A DNA stretch of 26,733 nt. Source: Bacillaceae bacterium UBA7792. GTDB taxonomy: Bacteria > Bacillota > Bacilli > Bacillales > Cytobacillaceae. Where the stretch lies: positions 565 to 27,297 of the forward strand of contig DLCS01000028.1 in NCBI GenBank assembly GCA_002480735.1. Direction: 5' to 3'. A program made the translations under genes and the position numbers. How positions within the stretch are numbered: the first letter of the stretch is position 1; every line of letters starts with the position of its first letter. Below are positions 7,889 to 15,077 of the stretch, piece by piece. Below the pieces are notes generated by a model. It worked only from the letters and a program-made list of their open reading frames with translations. It ran no database searches and had not been told where the DNA came from.

Positions 7889-7916
7889 GACATTGGAGAA
7901 ATCCAATGTCTTTTTT
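7889..7916 (+). terminator. Rho-independent terminator
   Basis: Perfect 9-bp stem GACATTGGA / TCCAATGTC with a GAAA tetraloop and six T residues, starting 2 bases after the 58-residue gene. Confidence 0.95.
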
Positions 7917-7936
7917 CTGGGGATATGATTGAGGGA

Positions 7937-9436
7937 TTAATAGCCGCCGTATTGAACAAAAGAAGAAAGAAATTCGCTCCGTTTAGTTTTATTTTTCAAA
8001 TACAAGTACTTTACTTGTTCGATTAGGTTAACTGCTTCAATAATATACGGACCTTTATTCAGCATAATACAATCGGCACTTAATCCAATAAATAAATCGG
8101 TGATTTCAGTCCTTGCAGGGATTCCCTTTTTCGCCATTTTCTCTAATACTCCTGTTGCCCAAATAACAGGAATATGTGCTGCGTCACAAAGAGCTTTGAT
8201 GGAATTCTGAAGAATCGCCAGCTGCTCATACCCCATTTCAACGGCTAGATCCCCGCGTGCAATCATGATTCCAAAAGAATCTAGATTGAGGCCCTCCAGC
8301 AAAATTTTCGTTAAATGATGAAAGGCAGCTTTCGTCTCAATTTTGGCCACTATGCCAATTTTTTTTGTTGTTAGACCGTCAATATGCTCTTTTAATTTTT
8401 GGATGTCACGCGGCTGATGGACAAAGGAGAGTCCAATAATATCGGCCAGCTCGCATACAATTGGCAAATACTCTATATCCCGCTCGGTTAATGCAGGGAG
8501 GTTCAAATAGGTTAAGGAATCCGGCAAATTAATTCCTTTCCCAACTTTCAATTCAACCAGATTTTTATGTGTCCGGATAATTTTTGCCTCCACAAAATTA
8601 AGCTCAGTATTGACGATCCTCGCCGTCACCTTACCGTCATCTATAAAAACTCTGTCCTCATATTTTACGTTAGCCAATGCTTTAGGAAGATTGATAGCGA
8701 ATGAAGGAGCTTCAACCTGGAGAAAGTCGGGAATTCTTTTGGATCTATAAATTCGAATAACCGAATGTTTTTTCAGCTTTATTTTCCCACCCTTTTCAGA
8801 GATAGGGAAATCGGGATTGTCTTTTTTAAGCTCAGTTATGCGAATCTTAGGTCCTGGGAGATCCATATAGATTTTGCATCTGCTTCCTTCTTCGTTTGCG
8901 GCCTCAATCTCGCGTATTCTACTTACTAATTGTCGCCAAATCTCAGGCCCATCATGAGCACAGTTAATTCTTGCGATGGTCATTCCTGCTCGTAATAGTT
9001 CAGTCAAAATTTCGGGATTTTTGATCATAGATTGGTCGAGGGTAACCATGATGGCTTTGTCGTTTGTTTCGATATTTGTCCCCAATAGGGCCATTTTTCT
9101 ATCCTCTTTTATGCTAGCAGCTTCGTCTGGTTCGATTGCTGGGGTGAGGGGCTGGGGCTTATTCTTTTCGCTGGACAGATTATCAATCATTTTATTTAGG
9201 GAAAAGCATACATGGGGATGAAGATGGTGGCTAGAAGTTAGCCCGTGACAGATTAAATCCTTTTCCAGATCTTCTGAGACAAACCTTCGAAAAGCTAAAA
9301 AAGCGAGTAAATTTTGTTTGCCTTTTTCAGAAGGGGAAGAATGGCTATCTAACCCTTTTATTTTCACTGTATTCTCAATTTGATGACAGATTTCAATGAG
9401 TTGATTTCTAAGCTTGTTTTTCTCTGGATTTGACAT
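7937..9436 (-). CDS. Pyruvate-kinase-like protein with novel N-terminal extension, lacking the C domain
   Basis: A 499-residue protein whose residues about 122-480 are a pyruvate-kinase barrel with its B domain. Preserved active-site landmarks are AGMTIARINCAHD (R156, N158), MDLPGPKIR (D192, R199), the catalytic Lys in GIVAKIE (K365, E367), the Mg ligand in IARGDLAVEMG (D396), and WATGVLE (T428). Changes from true pyruvate kinase: the N-terminal TIGP motif reads TLDQ, the K+-site Ser of NFSHG is replaced (NCAHD), the C-terminal allosteric domain is absent, and residues 1-120 are an unrelated, His-rich helical extension. It is therefore a paralog, perhaps acting on another phosphoryl substrate. 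GAGGTGGGAG precedes the start. It is not next to pfkA or other glycolysis genes. Family assignment is firm; activity is unknown. Confidence 0.85.
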   Translation of the reverse strand: MSNPEKNKLRNQLIEICHQIENTVKIKGLDSHSSPSEKGKQNLLAFLAFRRFVSEDLEKDLICHGLTSSHHLHPHVCFSLNKMIDNLSSEKNKPQPLTPAIEPDEAASIKEDRKMALLGTNIETNDKAIMVTLDQSMIKNPEILTELLRAGMTIARINCAHDGPEIWRQLVSRIREIEAANEEGSRCKIYMDLPGPKIRITELKKDNPDFPISEKGGKIKLKKHSVIRIYRSKRIPDFLQVEAPSFAINLPKALANVKYEDRVFIDDGKVTARIVNTELNFVEAKIIRTHKNLVELKVGKGINLPDSLTYLNLPALTERDIEYLPIVCELADIIGLSFVHQPRDIQKLKEHIDGLTTKKIGIVAKIETKAAFHHLTKILLEGLNLDSFGIMIARGDLAVEMGYEQLAILQNSIKALCDAAHIPVIWATGVLEKMAKKGIPARTEITDLFIGLSADCIMLNKGPYIIEAVNLIEQVKYLYLKNKTKRSEFLSSFVQYGGY

Positions 9437-9500
9437 ACTCCCACCTCACATGCTCCTAGGAGACAGTTTATGTTTTTTTAGAAAGTTGGTGAGAAGATAC

Positions 9501-9623
9501 ATGCTTCTACTGGATAAAGAAATGAAGAGGGCTAAGGAAAAAGTACAAAATCCAGTACCAGACCATAATCTAGAGAAAAGTCCAGAATGTGAAAAAAGAG
9601 TTAAAAAGGCACGAAAACAATAA
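9501..9623 (+). CDS. Possible 40-residue hydrophilic protein
   Basis: ATG 9501 opens a 40-codon frame (MLLLDKEMKRAKEKVQNPVP...) that is strongly charged, with a basic tail (EKRVKKARKQ). It lies divergent from the pyruvate-kinase-like gene. The ribosome binding site is weak (GGTGAGAAG). Composition is that of a small soluble or nucleic-acid-binding protein, but without a homolog it could be chance. An in-frame ATG at 9414 would overlap the divergent gene and gives an unlikely N-terminus. Confidence 0.35.
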   Translation: MLLLDKEMKRAKEKVQNPVPDHNLEKSPECEKRVKKARKQ

Positions 9624-9641
9624 CAAATATAGAATTTTCTC

Positions 9642-9672
9642 TTGATCCTAACGTAACGTTATGTTTTATGCT
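9642..9672 (+). promoter_or_regulatory. MerR-type promoter with 19-bp spacer and dyad
   Basis: -35 TTGATC (9642-9647) and -10 TATGCT (9667-9672) are separated by 19 bp, two more than sigma-A optimum. The spacer contains the dyad TAACG-TAA-CGTTA (9649-9661). This overlong spacer with a central operator is the hallmark of promoters that MerR-family activators untwist. It would drive the two-helix membrane protein gene at 9701. No merR gene lies in this window. Confidence 0.65.
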
Positions 9673-9700
9673 GAAGATAAGGATGAGGAGGTGGTTTTTT

Positions 9701-10234
9701 ATGAATAGTTCCATTTTAAAAAGCGAAGTAGAGGAAAAGTATTTTACCTACCATAAAAAGTCGGGCTATATTGGCTTTATCGGCGCAATGATATTCGTTC
9801 TTATTCTTGAGTCTGTCGGAGTATCCTTTCTTCTTTACAATTGGAATCCATTCCTCAACTGGCTTCATTTGATTATTTGCATTCTACTTTTGATATTTCT
9901 TATTTGGGATACGAGAGCGGTAATAAAGAATCCCATACTGATAGAAAACGGTCAGCTTTCCATGAAAATTGGAATACGACCACGAATCCTAATCAATATC
10001 GAAAATATTGAAGAGATAATAAGCGGGGGCATCAACTATGAAGCCGATCGAAAGAAAAAGGAAGTCCTAGATCTGTCTTTGTTGGGGTTTGATGGACCGA
10101 CTTTTGAAATCGTATTGATTGAGCCAATTAAGAATAAAGATTTTTTCGGAAAGGAAAGCGGCTCTATCCGTCGAATCTTCTTTTCAGTTGATGAGAAGGA
10201 TGAGTTCTATCGAATGATAAAAAGGGAGTCATAA
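9701..10234 (+). CDS. Hypothetical membrane protein, two helices plus PH-like C-terminal part
   Basis: A 177-residue protein with membrane helices at about residues 23-46 and 52-70 and a cytoplasmic part (75-177) that looks like alternating beta strands (ILIENGQLSMKIGIRPRILI, then IEEIISGG, then FEIVLIEP and IRRIFFSVDEKDEFYRMI). That layout resembles small bacterial PH-like membrane proteins, but I cannot confirm the family. I chose ATG 9701 because GAGGAGGTGG stands about 8 bases upstream; the ATG at 9668 overlaps the -10 box of the promoter at 9642-9672 and cannot be used from it. Expression is probably under a MerR-type activator, suggesting response to a drug, metal or redox signal (inference). 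Confidence 0.7.
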   Translation: MNSSILKSEVEEKYFTYHKKSGYIGFIGAMIFVLILESVGVSFLLYNWNPFLNWLHLIICILLLIFLIWDTRAVIKNPILIENGQLSMKIGIRPRILINIENIEEIISGGINYEADRKKKEVLDLSLLGFDGPTFEIVLIEPIKNKDFFGKESGSIRRIFFSVDEKDEFYRMIKRES

Positions 10235-10241
10235 GCTAAAG

Positions 10242-10269
10242 AAAAGCCTTGATTTTTCAAGGCTTTTTT
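10242..10269 (+). terminator. Rho-independent terminator
   Basis: Stem AAAAGCCTTG (10242-10251) with CAAGGCTTTT (10258-10267) and six T residues, 7 bases after the membrane protein stop. Confidence 0.93.
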
Positions 10270-10312
10270 GCAGGGGCATTAACTTGTTTACTCAATGTTG
10301 GTCTGCCATGTG

Positions 10313-11341
10313 CTATGTGAAATATTCTAATTTTGCATGGGGGAAGAACTTTTCCATATAAGAATATAGATGACTTTTTATATCCTCTTCTTCTTCCTTT
10401 TGATAAATATATTTACCTATCCCATATTTTCCCCATTTGTATCTACGCTTCTCTTCGTCTAATTCCAATTTCGTCATCGGATAGTTTTTTTCAATCACTC
10501 TTTTTGCCGGCTTGGTAAAACGATGCTGGATAAACTCAAAGGTTAAATCCTTCTTGGCCTCTGGCGGCAATTCAGCTTCCAAGCGCTCGAACATATGGTA
10601 ATAGCCCTCTTCCCAGCCTTCATGAAGATAAATGGGGGCTACAATAAATCCGAGCGGATATCCGGCCCTTGCCACCTTTCCTGCTGCCTCAATCCTTTTT
10701 TCTAAAGGAGAGGTGCCAGGTTCGAAATTTTTCACAACATAATCAGCGTTCATACTGAAGCGGAATCTTGTTTTTCCGTTATGCTTTGCATCGAGCAGGT
10801 GGTCAACATGGTGAAACTTCGTAACAAATCTTAATTTCCCAAGCTCAGATTTCCCAAAATGTTCGATCGCTCTTTTTAAAGTATGTGTCAAATGATCGAT
10901 TCCAACAATGTCTGATGTACATGAGGCTTCAAATCTTGTCATCTCAGGAGCCCGTTCTTCCATATATTTATCTGCAGCTTCGAGAATTTCCTCCACATTT
11001 ACATATGTACGGATATAGGGTTTAGTCCCCATAGTTGTCTGTAAATAGCAATAATGGCAATGTCCCATACAGCCTGTAGCAAAGGGGATGGCATACTCTG
11101 CCGATGGCTTTGATGTATCAAATTTAAGCGTTTTTCGAATTCCAACTACAAGGGTTGACTTAGCCACTCTATATTTTTGAAAATCATTATCACCGGGAAG
11201 ATTACGTATCTGATTATGTGATGTAGTCTCTCGTATTTCAATATCCATATTCTTGAATTTCTCATATAGCTCTTGTCCTAAAGAGTATTCTAAGGCTTTG
11301 GGTTCAAAATAAACGAGCTTAGGGGTAAAAGGTTTATTCAT
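10313..11341 (-). CDS. splB: Spore photoproduct lyase SplB
   Basis: A 342-residue radical-SAM enzyme that reverses the 5-thyminyl-5,6-dihydrothymine lesion formed by UV in spore DNA, acting during germination. The [4Fe-4S] motif is C91-MGH-C95-HY-C98, and the conserved Cys141 (FEASCTSD), the proposed hydrogen-atom donor, is present. Length and Cys numbering equal what I recall for B. subtilis SplB. Its ATG overlaps the end of splA by 4 bases (stop codon sharing), so the two are translationally coupled. In B. subtilis the operon is read by the forespore sigma-G polymerase; I found no convincing sigma-G promoter here. Its presence marks the organism as a spore former. Confidence 0.97.
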   Translation of the reverse strand: MNKPFTPKLVYFEPKALEYSLGQELYEKFKNMDIEIRETTSHNQIRNLPGDNDFQKYRVAKSTLVVGIRKTLKFDTSKPSAEYAIPFATGCMGHCHYCYLQTTMGTKPYIRTYVNVEEILEAADKYMEERAPEMTRFEASCTSDIVGIDHLTHTLKRAIEHFGKSELGKLRFVTKFHHVDHLLDAKHNGKTRFRFSMNADYVVKNFEPGTSPLEKRIEAAGKVARAGYPLGFIVAPIYLHEGWEEGYYHMFERLEAELPPEAKKDLTFEFIQHRFTKPAKRVIEKNYPMTKLELDEEKRRYKWGKYGIGKYIYQKEEEEDIKSHLYSYMEKFFPHAKLEYFT

Positions 11342-11586
11342 TCGATAATCCCTTCTGCCGTCTCGCCATAATAAAAATTATAGGCTTGGTTTGCTTCCTC
11401 CTCCGTAGCATAAACAGCAATTTCATCTGATAGCGGATAATAGGTTTCGTATAGAAATAGGGCTAATTCATTTTCATTTTCAGGATTATTGACAACGGCA
11501 GCTGCCTGTATATTTGCCACATCTTGAGTATGGGGGTTTCGATAAAAAACATACACAATATCTCCAGCTTGGAAAGCATTCTGCAT
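11338..11586 (-). CDS. splA: SplA, small regulator of the spl operon
   Basis: An 82-residue acidic protein, upstream of and overlapping splB. B. subtilis SplA has 79 residues and is described as a negative regulator of splB expression, resembling the TRAP tryptophan RNA-binding protein. The sequence (FQAGDIVYVFYRNPHTQDVANIQAAAVV...) is beta-rich at the N-terminus, with an EEEANQAYNFYYGE helix near the end. AAGGTGAT lies about 7 bases before the ATG. Assignment rests on size, position before splB and sequence character. Confidence 0.92.
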   Translation of the reverse strand: MQNAFQAGDIVYVFYRNPHTQDVANIQAAAVVNNPENENELALFLYETYYPLSDEIAVYATEEEANQAYNFYYGETAEGIIE

Positions 11587-11636
11587 CCTTCTATCACCTT
11601 CATTTATTTAGTCATTAATTAAATTTTGTCTTAAGT

Positions 11637-11834
11637 TCATAAAATTATGATTTCATGATTTTGGAAATGGACTTTTGCGGAAAAAATATCGATTGTTCTG
11701 GTCAGTTCATTAACGTTATTCCTGTTTAATGCAATAGACGATTTAGAAATTCCATATTTTTTTACGAAATTGCTTAAGCTATTCCGCTGTATAGTTTTCA
11801 ATCTAGTAGAAGATTTGGCCGTTCCTATTACCAT
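11637..11834 (-). CDS. Doubtful 65-residue ORF coupled to uvsE
   Basis: The ATG (11832-11834) overlaps the uvsE stop (sequence ATGGTAA), an arrangement that could give translational coupling. The 65-residue product is basic and Ser/Asn-rich (KSSTRLKTIQRNSLSNFVKKYGISK...) without a recognised family. There is no clear Shine-Dalgarno, and the composition is not convincing. It may be chance reading through the 240-base spacer between uvsE and splA. Confidence 0.3.
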   Translation of the reverse strand: MVIGTAKSSTRLKTIQRNSLSNFVKKYGISKSSIALNRNNVNELTRTIDIFSAKVHFQNHEIIIL

Positions 11835-12781
11835 TCTACCGATGAAGTCGAAAGACGTTTTACGCCTCGAATTTTAGCGACTTCTTCTACAAGCCTAAGC
11901 ATAGCGAGATTTTTTTGTTTGGCTTCAATCATAATATCAAAGTCCTGATTTAGCTCCTTGGCCATTTTTAAAAAGGGCAGGACAAACTCTAAGGATACAT
12001 CATCTGCATGAGAACGGAAGGATTCATCTGATTTTGGCGAAGAAAGATGGACCTTAGGTTTCATGTTGAAAGTATTCCACGTGTTAAAAATTCGTTCCAA
12101 GTAAAGAAAGAGATCCACTTCTCCTTTATTGGCTAAATAGTGATGATAATCAAGAATCATTGGTATTTTTTCTATTTCACAAGTGTTTAGCGTTTCCAAA
12201 ACATTATAGGTCTTATCGTCATTTTCAAGCGTCATATATTGCTTAATTTCATTTGGTAACTGTTTGAGATTTTGGTGAAAACGAGCCAAGGTATTTTGCT
12301 TATCTCCATAAGCACCGCCAATATGAATATTAATTAATGAAGTGTCTAGTACTTGCATTGCTGCAAGCATTTTATAATGATATTCCATATCTTTCACAGC
12401 ATTTATCGTAACTTCTTCTTTTGGACTTGTGAAAAGTGTAAATTGATTTGGATGAAAACTTACGCGGAGCTTAAACTTCTGTACGAGTTTTCCTAGCTCT
12501 TCCCATTCACTTTTGAAGGGGGTAATGAAATCCCATAATACTTCAGGGTGGGTCGCTAAAGGGACAAGGGAACTTGAAAAACGATATAACTCTATTTCGT
12601 TGGCAATATTATAGTGCAGAAATCTTTTTGTGTTTTGAATGTTTTGTGCGGTAACCAACTTAAGTTTTTCCAGCCGCTCGTTCTTGGGGAGAGCTGAATA
12701 TCGGGCAAAGGTTAAAGCCTTTGAGGGACTCGCATTCCACAAGCCTAATGCATTTGCTACATAGCCAAATCGTATCTTCAT
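11828..12781 (-). CDS. uvsE: UV DNA damage endonuclease UvsE
   Basis: A 317-residue UVDE-family TIM-barrel nuclease that nicks DNA 5' of UV photoproducts. The N-terminus KIRFGYVANALGLWNASPSKALTF is the family opening. Metal-ligand motifs are visible in order: FHPNQFT, INIHIGGAYGDK, LENDD, LDYHHYLANKG, KVHLSSPK and DIMIEAKQK. The usual length is about 320 residues, so it is complete. GGAGA lies 9 bases before the ATG. With splAB downstream on the same strand it forms a spore UV-repair neighbourhood: direct reversal by SplB and nick-initiated excision by UvsE. In B. subtilis uvsE and splAB are, as far as I recall, at separate loci. Confidence 0.95.
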   Translation of the reverse strand: MKIRFGYVANALGLWNASPSKALTFARYSALPKNERLEKLKLVTAQNIQNTKRFLHYNIANEIELYRFSSSLVPLATHPEVLWDFITPFKSEWEELGKLVQKFKLRVSFHPNQFTLFTSPKEEVTINAVKDMEYHYKMLAAMQVLDTSLINIHIGGAYGDKQNTLARFHQNLKQLPNEIKQYMTLENDDKTYNVLETLNTCEIEKIPMILDYHHYLANKGEVDLFLYLERIFNTWNTFNMKPKVHLSSPKSDESFRSHADDVSLEFVLPFLKMAKELNQDFDIMIEAKQKNLAMLRLVEEVAKIRGVKRLSTSSVEW

Positions 12782-12821
12782 CTACTTATGTCTCCTGGAA
12801 ATAATGGGGTTTAAGAGAGGG

Positions 12822-12856
12822 GCATGCTGTCTAAATAAAACAGCATGCTTTTATTT
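12822..12856 (+). terminator. Strong hairpin upstream of uvsE, T tract on the plus strand
   Basis: Perfect 9-bp stem GCATGCTGT (12822-12830) / ACAGCATGC (12840-12848) followed by TTTTATTT on the plus strand. No plus-strand gene ends here. On the minus strand it would be a hairpin in the uvsE 5' leader without a T tract. Confidence 0.5.
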
Positions 12857-13090
12857 AATCTTAAGAATTTATTTACATCAATTTTTTGTTGTTGCAAAAC
12901 CATGATCTAGTCACTCTTTTCACTATTTGTTGGTGTATATTCACCATTTTTATTTTTGACCTGTAGAGTTATAAATATTCTTCTGTTGAATAACTGCGGG
13001 TTTTTGATTGGGAAATTAAGTTTTGTTTAAAAGACAATAAATGACTCATAATAATTTTGGGTTTAAAAAAGATAAATGGAGCTGATGAAA
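12857..13090. other. AT-rich spacer between uvsE and the CMD-family gene
   Basis: A divergent intergenic region that must hold the promoters of uvsE (-) and the CMD-family gene (+). It has no open frame of note. TTGTTT with a downstream TAATAA near 13,022-13,055 is spaced too widely to call as a promoter. Confidence 0.4.
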
Positions 13091-13438
13091 ATGGAAGCTG
13101 GACATTCAACTCAATCGGCACTTAAGAAATACAAAGAGTGTATTGGTTTGTTTACACAAAAGATGCCTGAGTTTGCCAGGAAGTTTAATGAGTTTACGGA
13201 AGAGTGTTTTAATGAGGGGACATTGTCTCAAAAGCAAAAGCAGTTAATTGCATTAGGAATCAGCATTCATGCTCAGGATGAGTATTGTATAATCTATCAT
13301 ACAAAAGGATGTCTTGATCAAGGATGTTCTGAACAAGAAATTCTAGAAACTGTAGCTGTAACTGCGGCGTTTGGTGGCGGTGCGGCTATGAGTCAGGGAG
13401 TCACTTTAGTTCAAGAATGTATAAAAGAATTGAAATAA
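13091..13438 (+). CDS. Carboxymuconolactone decarboxylase (AhpD-like) family protein
   Basis: A 115-residue all-helical protein of the CMD/AhpD family. The signature is [14 protein letters not shown]: Glu64, Cys66 and His70 in the E-x-C-x3-H arrangement, preceded by the [15 protein letters not shown] helix and followed by [21 protein letters not shown]. Members with a CxxC are peroxidases; this one has a single Cys in that place, so peroxidase or disulfide activity is uncertain, though Cys74 and Cys79 are near. GGAG lies 9 bases before ATG 13091; in-frame ATGs at 13076 and 13085 are poorly spaced from it. It stands alone. Confidence 0.85.
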   Translation: MEAGHSTQSALKKYKECIGLFTQKMPEFARKFNEFTEECFNEGTLSQKQKQLIALGISIHAQDEYCIIYHTKGCLDQGCSEQEILETVAVTAAFGGGAAMSQGVTLVQECIKELK

Positions 13439-13448
13439 TAATAGTTCA

Positions 13449-13490
13449 CGGAATTAAGATGGAATCAAAAAGATTTCATCTTAGTTCTGT
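13449..13490 (+). terminator. Imperfect hairpin after the CMD-family gene
   Basis: AAGATGGAATC (13456-13466) pairs with GATTTCATCTT (13472-13482) around a 5-base A loop, with weaker outer pairing, then TTTATGATTT. Probable terminator. Confidence 0.6.
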
Positions 13491-13511
13491 TTATGATTTG
13501 TATCTCCGATA

Positions 13512-13560
13512 TTACCATTCTACAAGTGAATTGTTAGACGTTGGATTCCTTTTTCCTACT
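13512..13560 (-). pseudogene. Possible remnant of a uvsE 3' end
   Basis: On the minus strand this stretch ends ...GTAGAATGGTAA, identical over 13 bases to the end of the intact uvsE (11,825-11,837), and further matches follow (CGTCT; K..G[IV].RL before a 1-base deletion). About 26 of 32 aligned bases agree. The match is short and borderline for chance, but the strand, the order and the protein-level pattern (RL...VEW-stop) agree. Confidence 0.35.
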
Positions 13561-13998
13561 TAAAAAAGAAAATCGGACTGACTATTACTTCCTTATCAAT
13601 CTTCTTAATTTTGAAACAGAAAATGATTATCTAAATATTTAGCAGAATACTTAAAACCTTCAAAAAGTGGATTTGGCAGTTAGGAACAACTTTTATGCAA
13701 TACTAATGAGAAACTATAACTAGAGTTATCTATTTTCATAAAAAAGAGAGGAGTTTAAAGAAATACCCATGATTTTATGGCTAAATCCACTGTTAAGCGA
13801 AAAACATCCTATATAACAAGATGGTATAATTCAACAAAAGGAAAATATAAACATATAGACATTACTCTAGTGATATTTTTCTTTACTATATTTCAATGGA
13901 GAGGAGGGGAAAAGGGGAAATTTTCCTATTTGCAATTATTTATACACATCATGGAAATATTAAATCAAAATATTAAGTCATACAGAAGAGGTTTAATG
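13561..13998. other. AT-rich stretch with no supported gene
   Basis: AGGAG at 13,749-13,753 is followed by no properly spaced start. The frame from ATG 13,777 is open into the next gene but reads as an improbable protein (KHIDITLVIFFFTIFQWRGGEKG). It may be a decayed gene or leader. Confidence 0.35.
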
Positions 13999-14178
13999 AT
14001 GAAAAAATCTACTAAACTTATTATCGTGGTCCTTCTAATAATAGTTGGCTTCATGATGCATTTCAGTTCCCAATCTATAGAAAATAGTACGGCAATGTAT
14101 ATTAATTACACCGGTAAAGTTATTTTTGCTATTCTTATAGGTATAATGATTTATGATGCATTTAGAAAAGAAAAATAG
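13999..14178 (+). CDS. Small two-helix membrane protein (59 residues)
   Basis: A 59-residue protein with hydrophobic segments at about 6-20 and 37-53, joined by a polar loop (HFSSQSIENSTAMYINYTGK), and with a basic tail (FRKEK). GAGG lies 7 bases before ATG 13999; an adjacent ATG at 13996 is also possible. It ends 27 bases before the secreted-protein gene, so the two are probably one transcript. A tiny membrane protein beside an exported protein with hydrophobic helices fits an immunity or export-accessory role, but this is inference; no homolog is recognised. Confidence 0.6.
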   Translation: MKKSTKLIIVVLLIIVGFMMHFSSQSIENSTAMYINYTGKVIFAILIGIMIYDAFRKEK

Positions 14179-14205
14179 ATAATAGGTTTAAAAAAAGGGA
14201 GACTC

Positions 14206-14937
14206 ATGTTGAAAAAAATTATTTCTTCTTTATTAATAACAACTCTGTTATTGTCTGTTGTATCTCCAATCTCGAGTGCTTTGGCTAGGGAAAATAGCTA
14301 TGATTATAATATTTCTTTCCCTAAGCCAGAGAGAAGTGATGATTTGTCTAATTTAATATTTAATCGTAAAGTTGATAATGAGAAAGTTAGCATTATAGAG
14401 GTAACAGAAGACGATGGGACATCTAGTCTCTCTGAATGGAATAAAGAAACAGGTGAAGTTTTCTTCGATGGAGAATATGTTGCTTCCCTTATTTTGGACG
14501 AAAACTCTTATGTCGAGGATTCTACAATTATTAGAGAAGACCCTTCTGTATTACAACCATTTTCAACTGTTAAAAAATACGTGATTGGTTCTTCAGACAA
14601 TCATTTATGGGAAACGATATACAATAAAGATTTGCAAATAGATGTGAGTAAAACTGCAACTGCTATCGCTATTGCAGCAACATTAGCCCAAGCTTTCCTT
14701 GAGAGAAAACCAGACCAAAAAGCCACTGCCTTAGTCGCAGCAGCATCTGGAGTAATTGCACTTGGAGTATCCAAAATTTATAATATGAGATATACCCATA
14801 CTAAAGACCCTAATGTAGGAAAGTGGTCATTCGCTCGTATGGACAGACTCTCTATTTATTCTGGCTCTAGAACACCTGATAACTTAAAAATACAAGTACT
14901 CTATTATTATTCAGGAACATATGAAGGTAGTCTTTAA
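14206..14937 (+). CDS. Secreted protein with hydrophobic helical pair, candidate bacteriocin-like
   Basis: A 243-residue protein with a clear Sec signal peptide (KK, hydrophobic 5-24, predicted cut after ALA27). The mature part has no Cys. Residues 30-125 are acidic and polar, probably beta-rich. Residues 147-165 (SKTATAIAIAATLAQAFL) and 172-192 (KATALVAAASGVIALGVSKIY) are alanine-rich hydrophobic helices joined by ERKPDQK, like a membrane-inserting hairpin; the C-terminus is Tyr-rich (VLYYYSGTYEGSL). GGGAG precedes the ATG. Size and layout recall the large secreted bacteriocin geobacillin 26 and relatives, but I cannot verify homology. It is preceded by a 59-residue membrane protein and lies in an AT-rich stretch, consistent with acquisition. 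It could also be a non-toxic surface protein. Confidence 0.7.
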   Translation: MLKKIISSLLITTLLLSVVSPISSALARENSYDYNISFPKPERSDDLSNLIFNRKVDNEKVSIIEVTEDDGTSSLSEWNKETGEVFFDGEYVASLILDENSYVEDSTIIREDPSVLQPFSTVKKYVIGSSDNHLWETIYNKDLQIDVSKTATAIAIAATLAQAFLERKPDQKATALVAAASGVIALGVSKIYNMRYTHTKDPNVGKWSFARMDRLSIYSGSRTPDNLKIQVLYYYSGTYEGSL

Positions 14938-15020
14938 GCTATGACGAACCTAGTTAAGTTTTTGCTTTTATAATGGTCGATTGAAATAAACTTAAAAACT
15001 ATCGTTATTACTAGTATTTC

Positions 15021-15061
15021 ATGCTCCTATTTTGAAGAAAGTTAGGACAAAATAGGAGCAT
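15021..15061. terminator. 14-bp perfect hairpin after the secreted-protein gene
   Basis: Arms ATGCTCCTATTTTG (15,021-15,034) and CAAAATAGGAGCAT (15,048-15,061) around a 13-base loop. The T tract is weak on either strand, so it may be a poor terminator or mRNA 3' stabiliser. Confidence 0.55.
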
Positions 15062-15077
15062 TTGATGAGAATGTGTA

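Noticed and set aside
11587..11640. Sigma-G promoter before splA
   Set aside because: TGAACT and AATGACTA are roughly spaced but fit the sigma-G consensus too poorly to claim.
13777..13998. N-terminal extension of the 59-residue membrane protein
   Set aside because: The frame is open but the product is improbable, and a better start with GAGG lies at 13,999.
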